This document shows positions 7,401 to 16,748 of a DNA stretch of 64,000 nucleotides, piece after piece. The stretch's first letter is position 1. Every line of letters starts with the position of its first letter. The notes beneath the pieces were generated by a model that ran no database searches, was not told the origin of the DNA, and saw only the letters and a program-made list of their open reading frames with translations. Origin of the DNA: Gordonia humi (GTDB lineage: Bacteria; Actinomycetota; Actinomycetes; Mycobacteriales; Mycobacteriaceae); NCBI RefSeq assembly GCF_014197435.1, contig NZ_JACIFP010000001.1, positions 4,792,908-4,856,907 on the forward strand. The letters run 5' to 3'. Position numbers and translations under genes: made by a program.

Positions 7401-9593
7401 TTGACCCTGACCGCCCGAGTGAACATCTCGGCCGCGGATTCGCGCCGCGGTCTGGTTCGCGTGCACCCGGAGGTGCTGACCGCTCTCGCACTGCGCGAAT
7501 GGGATGCGATCTCCCTGACCGGCGCCCGCACGACGGCGGCCGTCGTCGCCCGTGCCGACGACATCGCACCGGGCGTCGTCCTCCTCGACGACATCACCTT
7601 CTCGAACCTGGGAGTCCGAGAGAACACCCAGGTCGTCGTCGGCCCGACGGTGGTGCACGGTGCGTCGCGAGTCACCGTCAGCGGTTCAACGGTCGCGATG
7701 TCGGCGGTCGCCGAGGCGACGCTGCGCCGCGCTCTGCTCGGCAAGGTCCTGACCGTCGGCGACACCGTCGCCCTGCTGCCCCGAGATCTGGGGCCGGAGC
7801 TGTCGGCGAGTCCCGCCACCCGGTCGCTCGCGAACACTCTCGGCATCACCTGGACCAACGAACTGCTCACCGTCACCGACACCGACCCCGCCGGCCCGGT
7901 CAGCGTGCAGACCACCACTGCGGCGCTGTGGGCGCGGGGCGGCCGTCTCGACTCCGGTTCCGCGGAGGAGAGTCGACGGGTCCCGGCGGCGGCCGACGAT
8001 CGCGCGGCGAGGGCGGCGGCCCCGCGTCCCGTGCGTGCGGTCGCCGAACTCGTCGGCGTCGACACGCAGGTGGCCCGCCTGACCGAGTGGCTCGCCGTCA
8101 CTCTCGACACCCCGGACATCCTGCGGTCGCTGGGTGCACAGCCGCGGCTGGGCGTCCTGGTGACCGGTCCGGCCGGTGTCGGCAAGACGACGGTGGTCCG
8201 TGCCGTCTGCGCCGACCGGCCGTTCACCGAACTCGACGGTCCGACGACCGGCGCCCTCGTCGCCGACGCCCGCCGCGCCGCCGTGACCGACGCGATCGCG
8301 CGGCTGCGCGCACAGGGGCCCGGAGTGCTCATGATCTGCGAGATCGAGGCACTTCTGCCCGCCGATCCGGAACCCGTGGCGACGCTGATCCTCGACGATC
8401 TGCGTGCCGCCGTGGCCGCGGGCGACGTCGTGCTCATCGCCACCAGCACCGACGCGGCGCGCATCGACTCCAGGCTGACCGAACCCGAACTGTGCGACCG
8501 CACCCTGACCGTCGGTCTGCCGGATGCGAACCTGCGGGGCCGACTGCTCGCCGCGATCCTCGCCGGGGTGCCCGTCGACGGGCGACTCGACCTCGACGAC
8601 GTCGCGGCCCACACACCCGGATTCGTCGCCGCGGACCTGGCGGCCGTCGTACGCGACGCCGCGCTGCGGGCGGCGGCCCGCGCCGCCGCCGACTCCGACG
8701 ACCCCGCACTGCGGACCGAGGATCTGCGCGAGGCGCTCACGGTGATCCGGCCGAGTTCGCGCGCCGATTCCCCGGACGTGGCGCTCGGCTCGATCACCCT
8801 CGACGACGTCGGCGACATGGTCGCGACCCGGCAAGCGCTCACCGAAGCGGTGCTGTGGCCGCTGCAGCATCCGGACACCTTCGCCCGCCTCGGCGTCGAC
8901 CCGCCGCGCGGCGTGCTGCTGTACGGTCCGCCCGGCTGCGGGAAGACCTTCGTCGTGCGTGCGCTCGCGGCGTCTGGCCGACTGTCGGTGCACACCGTCA
9001 AGGGTGCGGAACTGCTCGACAAGTGGGTCGGCTCCTCCGAGCGCGCCGTCCGCGACCTGTTCGACCGCGCCCGCGAGTCGGCGCCGTCGTTGATCTTCCT
9101 CGACGAGGTCGACGCGCTCGCCCCGCGGCGCGGCGGCTCCACCGATTCGGGAGTCGCCGACCGCGTCGTCGCCGCGCTGCTCACCGAACTCGACGGTGCC
9201 GAACCGCTGACCGACGTCGTGGTGCTCGGTGCGACGAACCGCCCCGACCTCATCGACCCGGCCCTGCTGCGTCCAGGCCGACTGGAGCGACTGGTGTTCG
9301 TGCCGCCGCCCGACGGACCGGCGCGCGCCGAGATCCTGCGCGCCGCCTCGCGCGGTGTGCCGCTCGACGGCGTCGACCTCGACGAGCTGGCGGACGATCT
9401 CGACGGCTACTCGGCCGCCGACTGCTCGGCGCTGCTGCGCGAGGCCGCGCTGGCCGCCATGCGCCGCGACATCGACGCCGCCACGGTCACCGCTGACGAT
9501 GTGGCGACCGCTCAGGAGACGGTCCGTCCATCGCTCAATCCGGTGCAGGTGACCGAACTCGCCGAGTACGCGCAGCGCCGACAGGAGAGATGA
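7401..9593 (+). CDS. Cdc48/p97-like tandem AAA ATPase
   Basis: The 730-residue protein has an N-terminal p97-like N domain (about 1-200) followed by two AAA modules. D1 has Walker A GPAGVGKTT near residue 255, but its Walker B region reads LMICEIEAL, with Cys where the magnesium-binding Asp belongs. D2 is complete: GPPGCGKTF near 508, LIFLDEVDAL and the arginine finger region LLRPGRLER. It corresponds to mycobacterial Rv0435c, a hexameric ATPase presumed to unfold or remodel proteins. The nearest allowed start is TTG 7401; CTG at 7386 lies at better spacing from GGAGG (7373-7377), so the true start may be non-standard. Confidence 0.93.
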   Translation: MTLTARVNISAADSRRGLVRVHPEVLTALALREWDAISLTGARTTAAVVARADDIAPGVVLLDDITFSNLGVRENTQVVVGPTVVHGASRVTVSGSTVAMSAVAEATLRRALLGKVLTVGDTVALLPRDLGPELSASPATRSLANTLGITWTNELLTVTDTDPAGPVSVQTTTAALWARGGRLDSGSAEESRRVPAAADDRAARAAAPRPVRAVAELVGVDTQVARLTEWLAVTLDTPDILRSLGAQPRLGVLVTGPAGVGKTTVVRAVCADRPFTELDGPTTGALVADARRAAVTDAIARLRAQGPGVLMICEIEALLPADPEPVATLILDDLRAAVAAGDVVLIATSTDAARIDSRLTEPELCDRTLTVGLPDANLRGRLLAAILAGVPVDGRLDLDDVAAHTPGFVAADLAAVVRDAALRAAARAAADSDDPALRTEDLREALTVIRPSSRADSPDVALGSITLDDVGDMVATRQALTEAVLWPLQHPDTFARLGVDPPRGVLLYGPPGCGKTFVVRALAASGRLSVHTVKGAELLDKWVGSSERAVRDLFDRARESAPSLIFLDEVDALAPRRGGSTDSGVADRVVAALLTELDGAEPLTDVVVLGATNRPDLIDPALLRPGRLERLVFVPPPDGPARAEILRAASRGVPLDGVDLDELADDLDGYSAADCSALLREAALAAMRRDIDAATVTADDVATAQETVRPSLNPVQVTELAEYAQRRQER

Positions 9594-9703
9594 GGAGCGG
9601 CCGGGCAGCACATGCACACCGCACGCCCAGGCTCCTTCCAGGAATCGGAGGTCTACTCGATTCCAGTCGCGACCGCCCCGGGTCGCCGAACGGGAGGTAC
9701 TCC

Positions 9704-10258
9704 ATGACGTCACCCCACGACCAGAATCCGGACGACCGGAACCCGGCCGACCACGCCCCCGAGGACCCGGCGGTGCACGATCAGCCGCCGGGGGCGGATC
9801 CGGCCGGCGAGGCGCCGACCGCTCCGCTGGAATCGACGCAGCCCGATCCCGGCCAGGCCGCCCCCGCTCCGCAGCCGACACCGGTCGCCGCCGCACCCCG
9901 CCCCGGGCCCACCGTGGTCCCGGTCCAGAAGCGCTGGCTGGTCGCGGGATCGGCGGTCGGCGCGCTCGCCGTGGTCGGCCTCGCGTTCGGCGCGGGATTC
10001 CTCGTCGGCGACAACACCGGCGACGACGGCCACGGCGACCGCGGCCGAATGTCCGCCGAATACGGTCAGATGCCCGGGTTCGGCTCCGGATCGGGCGGCG
10101 GCCGCCGACTGTTCGTCATCCCGGATCTGCCCGGACAGGAGCAGGGCCAGGGGCAGCAGGACAGGTCGGGCCAGGACGGATCGGGTCAGGACGGGACAGG
10201 CCAGGACGGATCGGGACAACAGCAGACGCCCGCCCCCTCGTCGAGCATTCCGGGCTGA
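9704..10258 (+). CDS. Single-pass membrane protein with low-complexity tails
   Basis: The protein is 184 residues. The N-terminal 80 residues are Pro/Asp/Ala-rich and presumably cytoplasmic. One membrane helix follows at about 85-106 (WLVAGSAVGALAVVGLAFGA), then an exported Gly/Gln/Asp-rich tail with a GQDGS/T repeat. No enzymatic motif is visible. The start is the ATG preceded by GGGAGG; the frame is open further upstream but has no ribosome site there. It is convergent with a lipoprotein gene 12 bp away. Function unknown. Confidence 0.72.
   Translation: MTSPHDQNPDDRNPADHAPEDPAVHDQPPGADPAGEAPTAPLESTQPDPGQAAPAPQPTPVAAAPRPGPTVVPVQKRWLVAGSAVGALAVVGLAFGAGFLVGDNTGDDGHGDRGRMSAEYGQMPGFGSGSGGGRRLFVIPDLPGQEQGQGQQDRSGQDGSGQDGTGQDGSGQQQTPAPSSSIPG
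10168..10212 (+). repeat. Three tandem 15-bp repeats (GQDGS/T)
   Basis: Three consecutive 15-bp units, close to GGGCCAGGACGGATC, encode GQDGS, GQDGT and GQDGS in the exported tail of the membrane protein. The period is five codons, so copy-number change would preserve the frame. Confidence 0.8.
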
Positions 10259-10270
10259 CCCGGGCGGCCG

Positions 10271-10702
10271 CTACTTCGGCTTCTTATCGACCCGCTCCAC
10301 CTGATAGAACAGCGACGATCCGCCGCCCGACGCATCGGCCGACACCCCCACGCTGACCCACAGGGTGTCATCGCCGACGTCCTTCCACAGCGTCACCGTC
10401 TGGTTGGCCGGATCACCCGCGCGGCTGGACTCCTCGTACCCCGCGTCCTCGAGCTTCTTCGTCGCCGCGGTGAGCGGGTTGCCCTCGGCGGCATTCGCCT
10501 GAATGCTGAACCGCCACGACTGATCGTCGCCGGACGGACTCAGCACGGCCCCGTCGACGAGCGGAACGTCGTCGACGGGGAATCCCGCGGGCAGCGATTC
10601 GCCGGGTCGATCGGGGGCGTCGTCGCCCCCGCAGGCGGCCAGCACGACGCCACCCAACAGCGCGATCGTGAGAACGATGCAGACGCGAAATAAAGCCTTC
10701 AT
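10271..10702 (-). CDS. Putative lipoprotein
   Basis: The 143-residue protein begins MKALFRVCIVLTIALLGG and carries a lipobox VLAAC, so it should be lipidated and anchored outside the membrane. The mature part is a small alpha/beta-looking domain containing SWRFSIQAN and ending FYQVERVDKKPK. No family was recognised with confidence. A -10 box (TACCGT) 7 nt before the ATG fixes the start and indicates a leaderless mRNA. It lies divergent from the Mrp operon. Confidence 0.8.
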   Translation of the reverse strand: MKALFRVCIVLTIALLGGVVLAACGGDDAPDRPGESLPAGFPVDDVPLVDGAVLSPSGDDQSWRFSIQANAAEGNPLTAATKKLEDAGYEESSRAGDPANQTVTLWKDVGDDTLWVSVGVSADASGGGSSLFYQVERVDKKPK

Positions 10703-10709
10703 GCCCGAA

Positions 10710-10715
10710 ACGGTA
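10710..10715 (-). promoter_or_regulatory. -10 box of leaderless lipoprotein promoter
   Basis: On the minus strand TACCGT (TANNNT) is followed by 7 nt and the lipoprotein ATG, without a Shine-Dalgarno sequence. Confidence 0.5.
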
Positions 10716-10772
10716 GAGTAGGACGCGGCAGGACACCTGTCCGACACCCCGCCCGCCCCTCTATCCGACGGA

Positions 10773-13679
10773 GTGCCTCTTTTGATCGTTGTGATGATCG
10801 CGCTGGCAATCGGCGCGCTCGTGTCACCTCCGATCATGAAGGCGTGCGGTACGCGCGGCTTCTACATCCTGGCTCTGATGCCCGCCGCGGCGCTGGTCTG
10901 GGTGATCTGCAACTGGCCGGATCCGCACGAGCCCCCCCGCACCGAGACGTTCACCTGGGTGCCCAGCCTGCAGATGGACATCGACGTCCGCTTCGACACG
11001 TTGTCGGCGATCCTGTCCGTCCTGATCCTCGGCGTCGGCTCCCTGGTACTCGTGTACTGCGCCAACTACTTCGACATCATGCGGCGACGCGTCGCGACCT
11101 TCGGCGGCGAGATCGTCGCGTTCGCCGCCGCGATGTTCGGCCTCGTCGTCAGCGACAACACGTTGGTGCTGTACGTGTTCTGGGAAGCGACGACGATCCT
11201 GTCGTTCATGCTCGTCGGCTTCAACATGGTGCGTGCGACCAGTCGCCGGGCCGCCACCCAGGCCCTACTGGTCACCACGTTCGGCGGGCTGGCGATGCTC
11301 GTCGGCATCATCATGCTCGGCGAGCGGACCGGCAGCTACCGCCTGTCGGATCTGATCGCCGATCCGCCCACCGGCGGCGTGTACATCGACATCGCGGTGG
11401 TCTGCATCCTAGTCGGCGCCATCTCCAAATCGGCGATCGTCCCGTTCCACTTCTGGCTGCCCGGCGCGATGGCCGCTCCCACCCCGGTGAGCGCGTACCT
11501 CCACGCGGCGGCGATGGTGAAGGCCGGCGTATACCTCGTCGCCCGTCTGGCGCCCGCGTTCGCGGACCTGATCAGCTGGCAGGTCATCGTCCTCGGCCTC
11601 GGCGCACTCACCATGGTCCTGGGCGGATGGCGCTCCCTCCGCGAACGCGACCTGAAACTGATCCTGGCCTTCGGCACCGTCTCCCAGCTGGGCTTCATGA
11701 TGGTGCTCGTCGGCGTCGGCGACGCCGGAGTGGCCATGGCCGGACTCGCGATGGTCGTCGCCCACGCCATGTTCAAGGCCTGCCTGTTCATGGTGGTCGG
11801 CATCATCGACCATTCGACGGGCACTCGCGACATCCGGCTTCTCGCACGTCTGGGGCACCGTCTCCCGTTGCTCGCCGGCGTCGCCGCCGTGGCCGGCGCC
11901 AGCATGGCCGGCCTGCCGTTCACCTTCGGGTTCGTCGGCAAGGAGACCGCGTTCGGATCCATGTGGGCCACCGGCGCGCTCGATCCGAGCGTCGCGCACC
12001 TGGTCGACATCGTGCTGCTGATCGGCTCGGTCATCACCTTCGCGTACACCACGCGTTTCCTATGGGGTGCGTTCGGCCGCAAGGTCCGCCGCCTCCCGAC
12101 CCGCGCCGTGGCCACCCTGCACCCGCCGAACGCCGCCTTCCTGGCTCCACCCGCCGTCCTGGCCGTGCTCGGCGTCGTCTCGTCGTTCTTCGCGCATCAG
12201 ATCGGCGACCTGTTCGAGCCGTATGCGGAGAGCCTGCCGACCTACGGCCACGAGATCGAACACCTCGCGCTCTGGCACGGATTCGGACTGCCCGTCGTCT
12301 TCTCGATCATCGTCGTGGTCGCCGGCGCCGCCCTGTTCCTGGTGCTGCGCGCACGCCGACGCAAGGTGTTCAAGAATCCGCCGCCGCTCAACGCCGACCG
12401 CGTGTACGACGCGACGCTGCGTCTGGCCGACAGCGCGTCCCTGTGGGTCACCCGCAACACCCAGCGCGGCTCGCTGCCGATCACCCAGGCCGTCATCCTC
12501 AGCACGGCCATCCTGTTCCCGCTGATCGTGCTGTTCCTCGGCACCCGCGACGCCCTGTCGGTCCGCGGCTTCGACACCCCCGAACAGGTCGTCGTCGGGG
12601 TGTTGATCGTGGCGGCCGCGATCGCGACCACCGTCCTGCGCAACCGACTGGCGAGCACTCTCGTCGTCGGCCTCACCGGCTACGGCTGCGGTGCCCTGTT
12701 CGCCATGTACGGCGCACCCGATCTGGCCCTGACCCAGTTCCTCGTCGAGAGCGTCACCCTCGTCGTCTTCGTCCTGGTGCTGCGCAAGCTGCCGAGCGAG
12801 TCGGCGCAGCGCCACGCCGCCGGATTCCGCCTCGGCCGCGCCCTCATCGGTCTGGCGTTCGGCGCGATGCTCGTGCTGGTCGGCCTGTACGCCGCCGCGG
12901 CCCGGTCCACGCAGCCGCTGCAACTGCGCCTGGGCGACGCCGCCTACGAGTTCGGGCACGGCGCCAACGCGGTCAACGTCCTGCTCGTCGACATCCGCGC
13001 ATGGGACACCATCGGAGAGGTCTCGGTGCTGATCGTCGCCGCCACCGGCGTCGCGTCGATGGTCTTCCGCAGCCGACGGTTCGGCGCCGCGCCGCGTATC
13101 ACCGACGCGGCCCGCCTGCAGGCCGGGATCTCCGACGACGACGTCGTCAGTGAACGCACCACCTGGCTCGTCGGCAGCGAGCTCCGCGATCCGCGTCACC
13201 GCACCATGGTGCTGGAGGCCACGACCCGCGTCGTCTTCCCGACACTCGTGATCCTGTCGCTGTACCTGTTCTTCGCCGGCCACAACGCGCCCGGCGGCGG
13301 ATTCGCCGGCGGGCTCGTGATGGGCCTGGCCCTGGTGCTGCGGTACCTGGCAGGCGGCCGTTACGAGCTCGGCGAAGCCCTGCCGGTCGAGGCGGGCACC
13401 GTGCTCGGCGCGGGCCTGCTGATCTCGGCGACCACCGCGGTCGCCTCCCTGTTCGTCGGCGCTCCGGCGCTCTCGTCCGCCGTCATCGCCCTGCACCTGC
13501 CGGTCTTCGGCGACATCCACATCGTGACCGCACTGTTCTTCGACCTCGGGATCTACCTGATCGTCGTCGGACTTGTCCTCGATGTGCTGCGCAGCCTCGG
13601 TGCGCGTCTGGACGTGGCCGACGACGCCCCCACCACCGGCCCCCTGCCGGCCCAGCCGCAGCAGGAGGTCCGCAAGTGA
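10773..13679 (+). CDS. mnhA: Mrp/Mnh Na+/H+ antiporter subunit A, fused A+B
   Basis: The protein has 968 residues. The N-terminal two thirds is the proton-translocating subunit related to NuoL, with motifs such as FWEATTILSFMLVGF and the histidine/lysine-bearing helices around SAIVPFHFWLPGAM. It is followed by a small DUF4040-type segment. The last about 150 residues are an MnhB domain (LYLFFAGHNAPGGGFAGGL). Fusion of A and B is usual in actinobacteria. It is the first gene of a six-gene operon with four junctions overlapping or directly abutting. The complex exchanges Na+ for H+ and supports pH and salt homeostasis. Start GTG, with GGAG very close to it. Confidence 0.95.
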   Translation: MPLLIVVMIALAIGALVSPPIMKACGTRGFYILALMPAAALVWVICNWPDPHEPPRTETFTWVPSLQMDIDVRFDTLSAILSVLILGVGSLVLVYCANYFDIMRRRVATFGGEIVAFAAAMFGLVVSDNTLVLYVFWEATTILSFMLVGFNMVRATSRRAATQALLVTTFGGLAMLVGIIMLGERTGSYRLSDLIADPPTGGVYIDIAVVCILVGAISKSAIVPFHFWLPGAMAAPTPVSAYLHAAAMVKAGVYLVARLAPAFADLISWQVIVLGLGALTMVLGGWRSLRERDLKLILAFGTVSQLGFMMVLVGVGDAGVAMAGLAMVVAHAMFKACLFMVVGIIDHSTGTRDIRLLARLGHRLPLLAGVAAVAGASMAGLPFTFGFVGKETAFGSMWATGALDPSVAHLVDIVLLIGSVITFAYTTRFLWGAFGRKVRRLPTRAVATLHPPNAAFLAPPAVLAVLGVVSSFFAHQIGDLFEPYAESLPTYGHEIEHLALWHGFGLPVVFSIIVVVAGAALFLVLRARRRKVFKNPPPLNADRVYDATLRLADSASLWVTRNTQRGSLPITQAVILSTAILFPLIVLFLGTRDALSVRGFDTPEQVVVGVLIVAAAIATTVLRNRLASTLVVGLTGYGCGALFAMYGAPDLALTQFLVESVTLVVFVLVLRKLPSESAQRHAAGFRLGRALIGLAFGAMLVLVGLYAAAARSTQPLQLRLGDAAYEFGHGANAVNVLLVDIRAWDTIGEVSVLIVAATGVASMVFRSRRFGAAPRITDAARLQAGISDDDVVSERTTWLVGSELRDPRHRTMVLEATTRVVFPTLVILSLYLFFAGHNAPGGGFAGGLVMGLALVLRYLAGGRYELGEALPVEAGTVLGAGLLISATTAVASLFVGAPALSSAVIALHLPVFGDIHIVTALFFDLGIYLIVVGLVLDVLRSLGARLDVADDAPTTGPLPAQPQQEVRK

Positions 13680-14332
13680 CCGTCGACCTCGGCCTGCTCA
13701 TCGTCGCGGGCGCCCTCGCCGCGGCGGGCGCCTACCTGATCATGGAGCGGAGCCTGATCCGCATGCTGTTCGGGCTGATGCTCGTCGGCAACGCCATCAA
13801 TCTGCTGATCATCACGCTCGCCGGTCCTCCCGGTCATCCGCCGATCCGCGGCCGTGAGTCCGACGGCCAGACGGCCGACGCCGATCCGCTCGCGCAGGGC
13901 ATGGTCCTGACCGCGATCGTCATCACGCTGGGCATCGCGGCGTTCGTCCTCGCGCTCTCGTACCGCCTGTTCGTCATCAACCGGCGCAGCCGCGAGACAC
14001 CGCCCGACCTGGAGCCGACGTCCACCGAGAGCCCCCAGGACGACGACCTGCAGGACGACCCGGAAGACGTCAAGATCGCTACCGGATCGCTGCAGGGATT
14101 CGGCGACCGCGACCGCAGCGACGACCCGTTGACCGGTGCCGACACCGTCGCAGGCGACTTGTTCGACGATCACGGCAACCCGTTGACCGCCGAGGAGTTC
14201 GAGGCCGTCCACGCCGGCGTCATCGAGACCGACCTGATGCCCGAGGACGCCGAGCTGATCGCACATCTGGCCGAGACCGACGACGACATGCCCGGAGACA
14301 CCGACATCGACGACGAGGAGGACGATCGATGA
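13676..14332 (+). CDS. mnhC: Mrp/Mnh antiporter subunit C with acidic C-terminal tail
   Basis: Residues 1-103 form a NuoK-like MnhC subunit with three membrane helices (LLIVAGALAAAGAYLIMERS, MLFGLMLVGNAINLLIITLAG, and LTAIVITLGIAAFVLALSYR). The other 115 residues are strongly acidic and probably cytoplasmic, ending in DDEEDDR. The usual MnhC is only about 110-120 residues, so the tail doubles its length. The GTG start overlaps the mnhA stop (GTGA) and its own stop overlaps mnhD (ATGA). Confidence 0.94.
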   Translation: MTVDLGLLIVAGALAAAGAYLIMERSLIRMLFGLMLVGNAINLLIITLAGPPGHPPIRGRESDGQTADADPLAQGMVLTAIVITLGIAAFVLALSYRLFVINRRSRETPPDLEPTSTESPQDDDLQDDPEDVKIATGSLQGFGDRDRSDDPLTGADTVAGDLFDDHGNPLTAEEFEAVHAGVIETDLMPEDAELIAHLAETDDDMPGDTDIDDEEDDR

Positions 14333-15942
14333 TCCCCCAACCGTCGTGGATCACCGTGCTGATCGTGCTGCCCACGCTCGCACCGATGCTCGGCGCGGCA
14401 CTCGCCCTCGTCCGCGGACGCAGCCCGTCGTTCCAACGCGCGATCAGTGTCACCGCGATCAGCGTGGCCCTCACCGCATCGGGCATGATGCTGTACCTGA
14501 CCAGCGTGCACGGCCCGTTCGCGGTGCACATCGGCGGCTGGGGCGCCCGCGACGGCGGCGACGGTCCGCTCGGCATCACCCTGGTCGTCGACCGTCTCGC
14601 CGCATTGATGCTGGTCGTGTCGACGACGGTCCTGCTGTGCGTGGTCGTATACGCCATCGGGCAGGGCATCCGCGACGGCACCACCGAGCAGCCGGTGTCG
14701 ATCTTCCTGCCGACCTACCTGATCCTGACGGCCGGGGTGTGCAACGCCTTCCTGGCCGGCGACCTGTTCAACCTCTACGTGTCCTTCGAGGTGCTGCTCG
14801 CCGCGAGCTTCGTGCTGCTGACGCTCGGCGCGAGTGCCGAACGCGTACGAGCCGGCGCTTCGTACGTCATGGTGTCGATGGTGTCGTCGCTGATCTTCCT
14901 GGCGGGCATCGCCTTCGCCTACGCGGCCACCGGCACCCTGAACCTCGCCGAGATGGCGGTGCGGCTCGACGACGTCCCCGACGGCACCCGCAACGCGCTG
15001 TACGCGGTGCTGCTGGTGGCCTTCGGCATCAAGGCCGCTGTGTTCCCGCTGTCGACATGGCTGCCCGACTCGTATCCGACGGCCCCTGCACCGGTCACCG
15101 CGGTGTTCGCCGGTCTGCTCACCAAGGTCGGCGTGTACGCGATCATCCGGGCGCACTCGCTGCTGTTCCCGGGCGGGACACTCGACACCGTCCTGATGAT
15201 CGCCGGCCTCCTGACCATGCTGGTCGGCATCTTCGGTGCGATCGCGCAGACCGACGTGAAGCGACTCCTCTCGTTCACACTGGTCAGTCACATCGGCTAC
15301 ATGATCTTCGGCATCGCCGTCGGGTCGCTGGAGTCCACCTCGGCCGCCATTTACTACGTGGCGCACCACATCCTGGTGCAGACGACCCTGTTCCTCGTGG
15401 TCGGACTCATCGAACGTCAGGCGGGATCGTCGTCGTTGCGGCGTCTCGGCGGTCTCATCGCGAGTCCACTGCTGGCCGTGCTGTTCCTGATCCCGGCGTT
15501 GAACCTGGGCGGCATCCCGCCGTTCTCCGGGTTCATCGGCAAGGTGGCCCTGCTCCAGGCGGGCGCCGCCGACGGTTCGGTGCTGTCATGGATCCTGGTG
15601 GCAGGCTCGGTCGTCACGAGCCTACTGACGCTGTACGTGATGGCCCGCATCTGGACGAAGGGCTTCTGGCGGGCACGCGCCGACGCCCCCGAGGGCGATA
15701 TGGCCGCCAGCACACCGTCGGCGCTGGTCGAGGAGGGCACCGACGTCCTGCTCGACGAGCGGGAGGACGTCGGCCGCATGCCGGTCGCCATGGTGGTGCC
15801 GACGGCGGTGATGGTCGTCGTCGGACTCGCGTTGACCGTGTGGGCCGGACCGATCTTCGAATTCACCGACAGCGGCGCCCACGGCGTCCTGGATCGGAAC
15901 GTCTACATCGGCACCGTCCTCGGCACGGGAGGTGGCCGGTGA
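14329..15942 (+). CDS. mnhD: Mrp/Mnh antiporter subunit D
   Basis: The 537-residue membrane protein is related to complex I subunits NuoM/NuoN and has about 14 membrane helices. Diagnostic parts are CNAFLAGDLFNLYVSFEVLL, with the conserved acidic residue, KAAVFPLSTWLPDSYPTAP, and GGIPPFSGFIGK. It is the second proton-channel subunit of the Mrp complex. The start overlaps the mnhC stop by four bases, and its stop overlaps the mnhE GTG. Confidence 0.95.
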   Translation: MIPQPSWITVLIVLPTLAPMLGAALALVRGRSPSFQRAISVTAISVALTASGMMLYLTSVHGPFAVHIGGWGARDGGDGPLGITLVVDRLAALMLVVSTTVLLCVVVYAIGQGIRDGTTEQPVSIFLPTYLILTAGVCNAFLAGDLFNLYVSFEVLLAASFVLLTLGASAERVRAGASYVMVSMVSSLIFLAGIAFAYAATGTLNLAEMAVRLDDVPDGTRNALYAVLLVAFGIKAAVFPLSTWLPDSYPTAPAPVTAVFAGLLTKVGVYAIIRAHSLLFPGGTLDTVLMIAGLLTMLVGIFGAIAQTDVKRLLSFTLVSHIGYMIFGIAVGSLESTSAAIYYVAHHILVQTTLFLVVGLIERQAGSSSLRRLGGLIASPLLAVLFLIPALNLGGIPPFSGFIGKVALLQAGAADGSVLSWILVAGSVVTSLLTLYVMARIWTKGFWRARADAPEGDMAASTPSALVEEGTDVLLDEREDVGRMPVAMVVPTAVMVVVGLALTVWAGPIFEFTDSGAHGVLDRNVYIGTVLGTGGGR

Positions 15943-16748
15943 GCAACACCCCGTACCCGGAGCGACCGCGGGCGAAGTCCGTCGGCAAGAACCCGGTGGC
16001 TCGATTCTTCGGCACGCTGTGGCGGCTGGCCGTCCTGTGGTTCGCCTGGCCGACCACGAATCTGATCGTATGGCTGTCACAGAACCTCAAGTTCCCCGTC
16101 TGGGCGGGCGGCGATCTCCGCGAGGTCGCCATGCGCCTGTGGGGCGTGGCGTGGCTGACGTTCGTGTGGGTGCTTCTGTGGGGCGAGGTCACCTGGACCA
16201 ACATCATCGTCGGCATCGTGTTCGCGGTACTCGTCATGGTGCTGCTGCCGCTGCCTCGGGTGCCCATAGAGGGCCGGGTCCACCCGCTCGCGGCGGCGAA
16301 GCTCCTGCTCACCCTGATCGGCAGCTTCATGGTGTCGTCGGCGCAGGTCGCCTGGGCCGCGGTGAAACCGGGTCCGCCACCTCTGGGCGCAGTGGTCCGG
16401 GTGCACCTGGCGATCAAGTCCGACCTCGTCCTCACTCTCGCCATCGACTACATCAACCTGGTGCCCGGCACCATGGTCGTCGAGATCGACCACCTGCGGC
16501 GCATGCTGTACATCCACATCTTCGACGTCCGCAAGCAGTCGCAGATCGACTCCTTCTACCGGACGATGGCCTATGTGGAACGCCAGTTCATCAAGGCCTT
16601 CGAGCGCGACTCCGAGTGGCATCCGAGCCCGTTCCACGGCGTCGACGACGACTACCACCACGTTCCGTTCAGCGACCGCCGGCGCGTCGCCGACGAGGAG
16701 CGCCACGCCTCGCAGGGTCGGCTGCGGCGCCGGTTGAGGGGCGAGTAG
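15939..16748 (+). CDS. mnhE: Mrp/Mnh antiporter subunit E, extended
   Basis: The 269-residue protein contains the MnhE core (two or three membrane helices, then VKPGPPPLGAVVRVHLAIKS and LVPGTMVVEID), about residues 60-195. It has a longer N-terminus with an extra hydrophobic segment and a charged C-terminal tail; typical MnhE is about 160 residues. The GTG start overlaps the mnhD stop. The frame is open far upstream, but the overlap position is the natural start in a coupled operon. Confidence 0.92.
   Translation: MSNTPYPERPRAKSVGKNPVARFFGTLWRLAVLWFAWPTTNLIVWLSQNLKFPVWAGGDLREVAMRLWGVAWLTFVWVLLWGEVTWTNIIVGIVFAVLVMVLLPLPRVPIEGRVHPLAAAKLLLTLIGSFMVSSAQVAWAAVKPGPPPLGAVVRVHLAIKSDLVLTLAIDYINLVPGTMVVEIDHLRRMLYIHIFDVRKQSQIDSFYRTMAYVERQFIKAFERDSEWHPSPFHGVDDDYHHVPFSDRRRVADEERHASQGRLRRRLRGE

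Noticed and set aside
665..10258. Very long open frames opposite to or out of phase with real genes (for example across the pssA/AAA region)
   Set aside because: High GC content leaves few stop codons in shadow frames; these frames are rich in Arg/Pro/Ala, have no family motifs and no ribosome sites.
10250..10264. CCGGG-CTGA-CCCGG mini hairpin at the end of the membrane protein gene
   Set aside because: Five-base arms are expected by chance at this GC content, and the stop codon lies in the loop.
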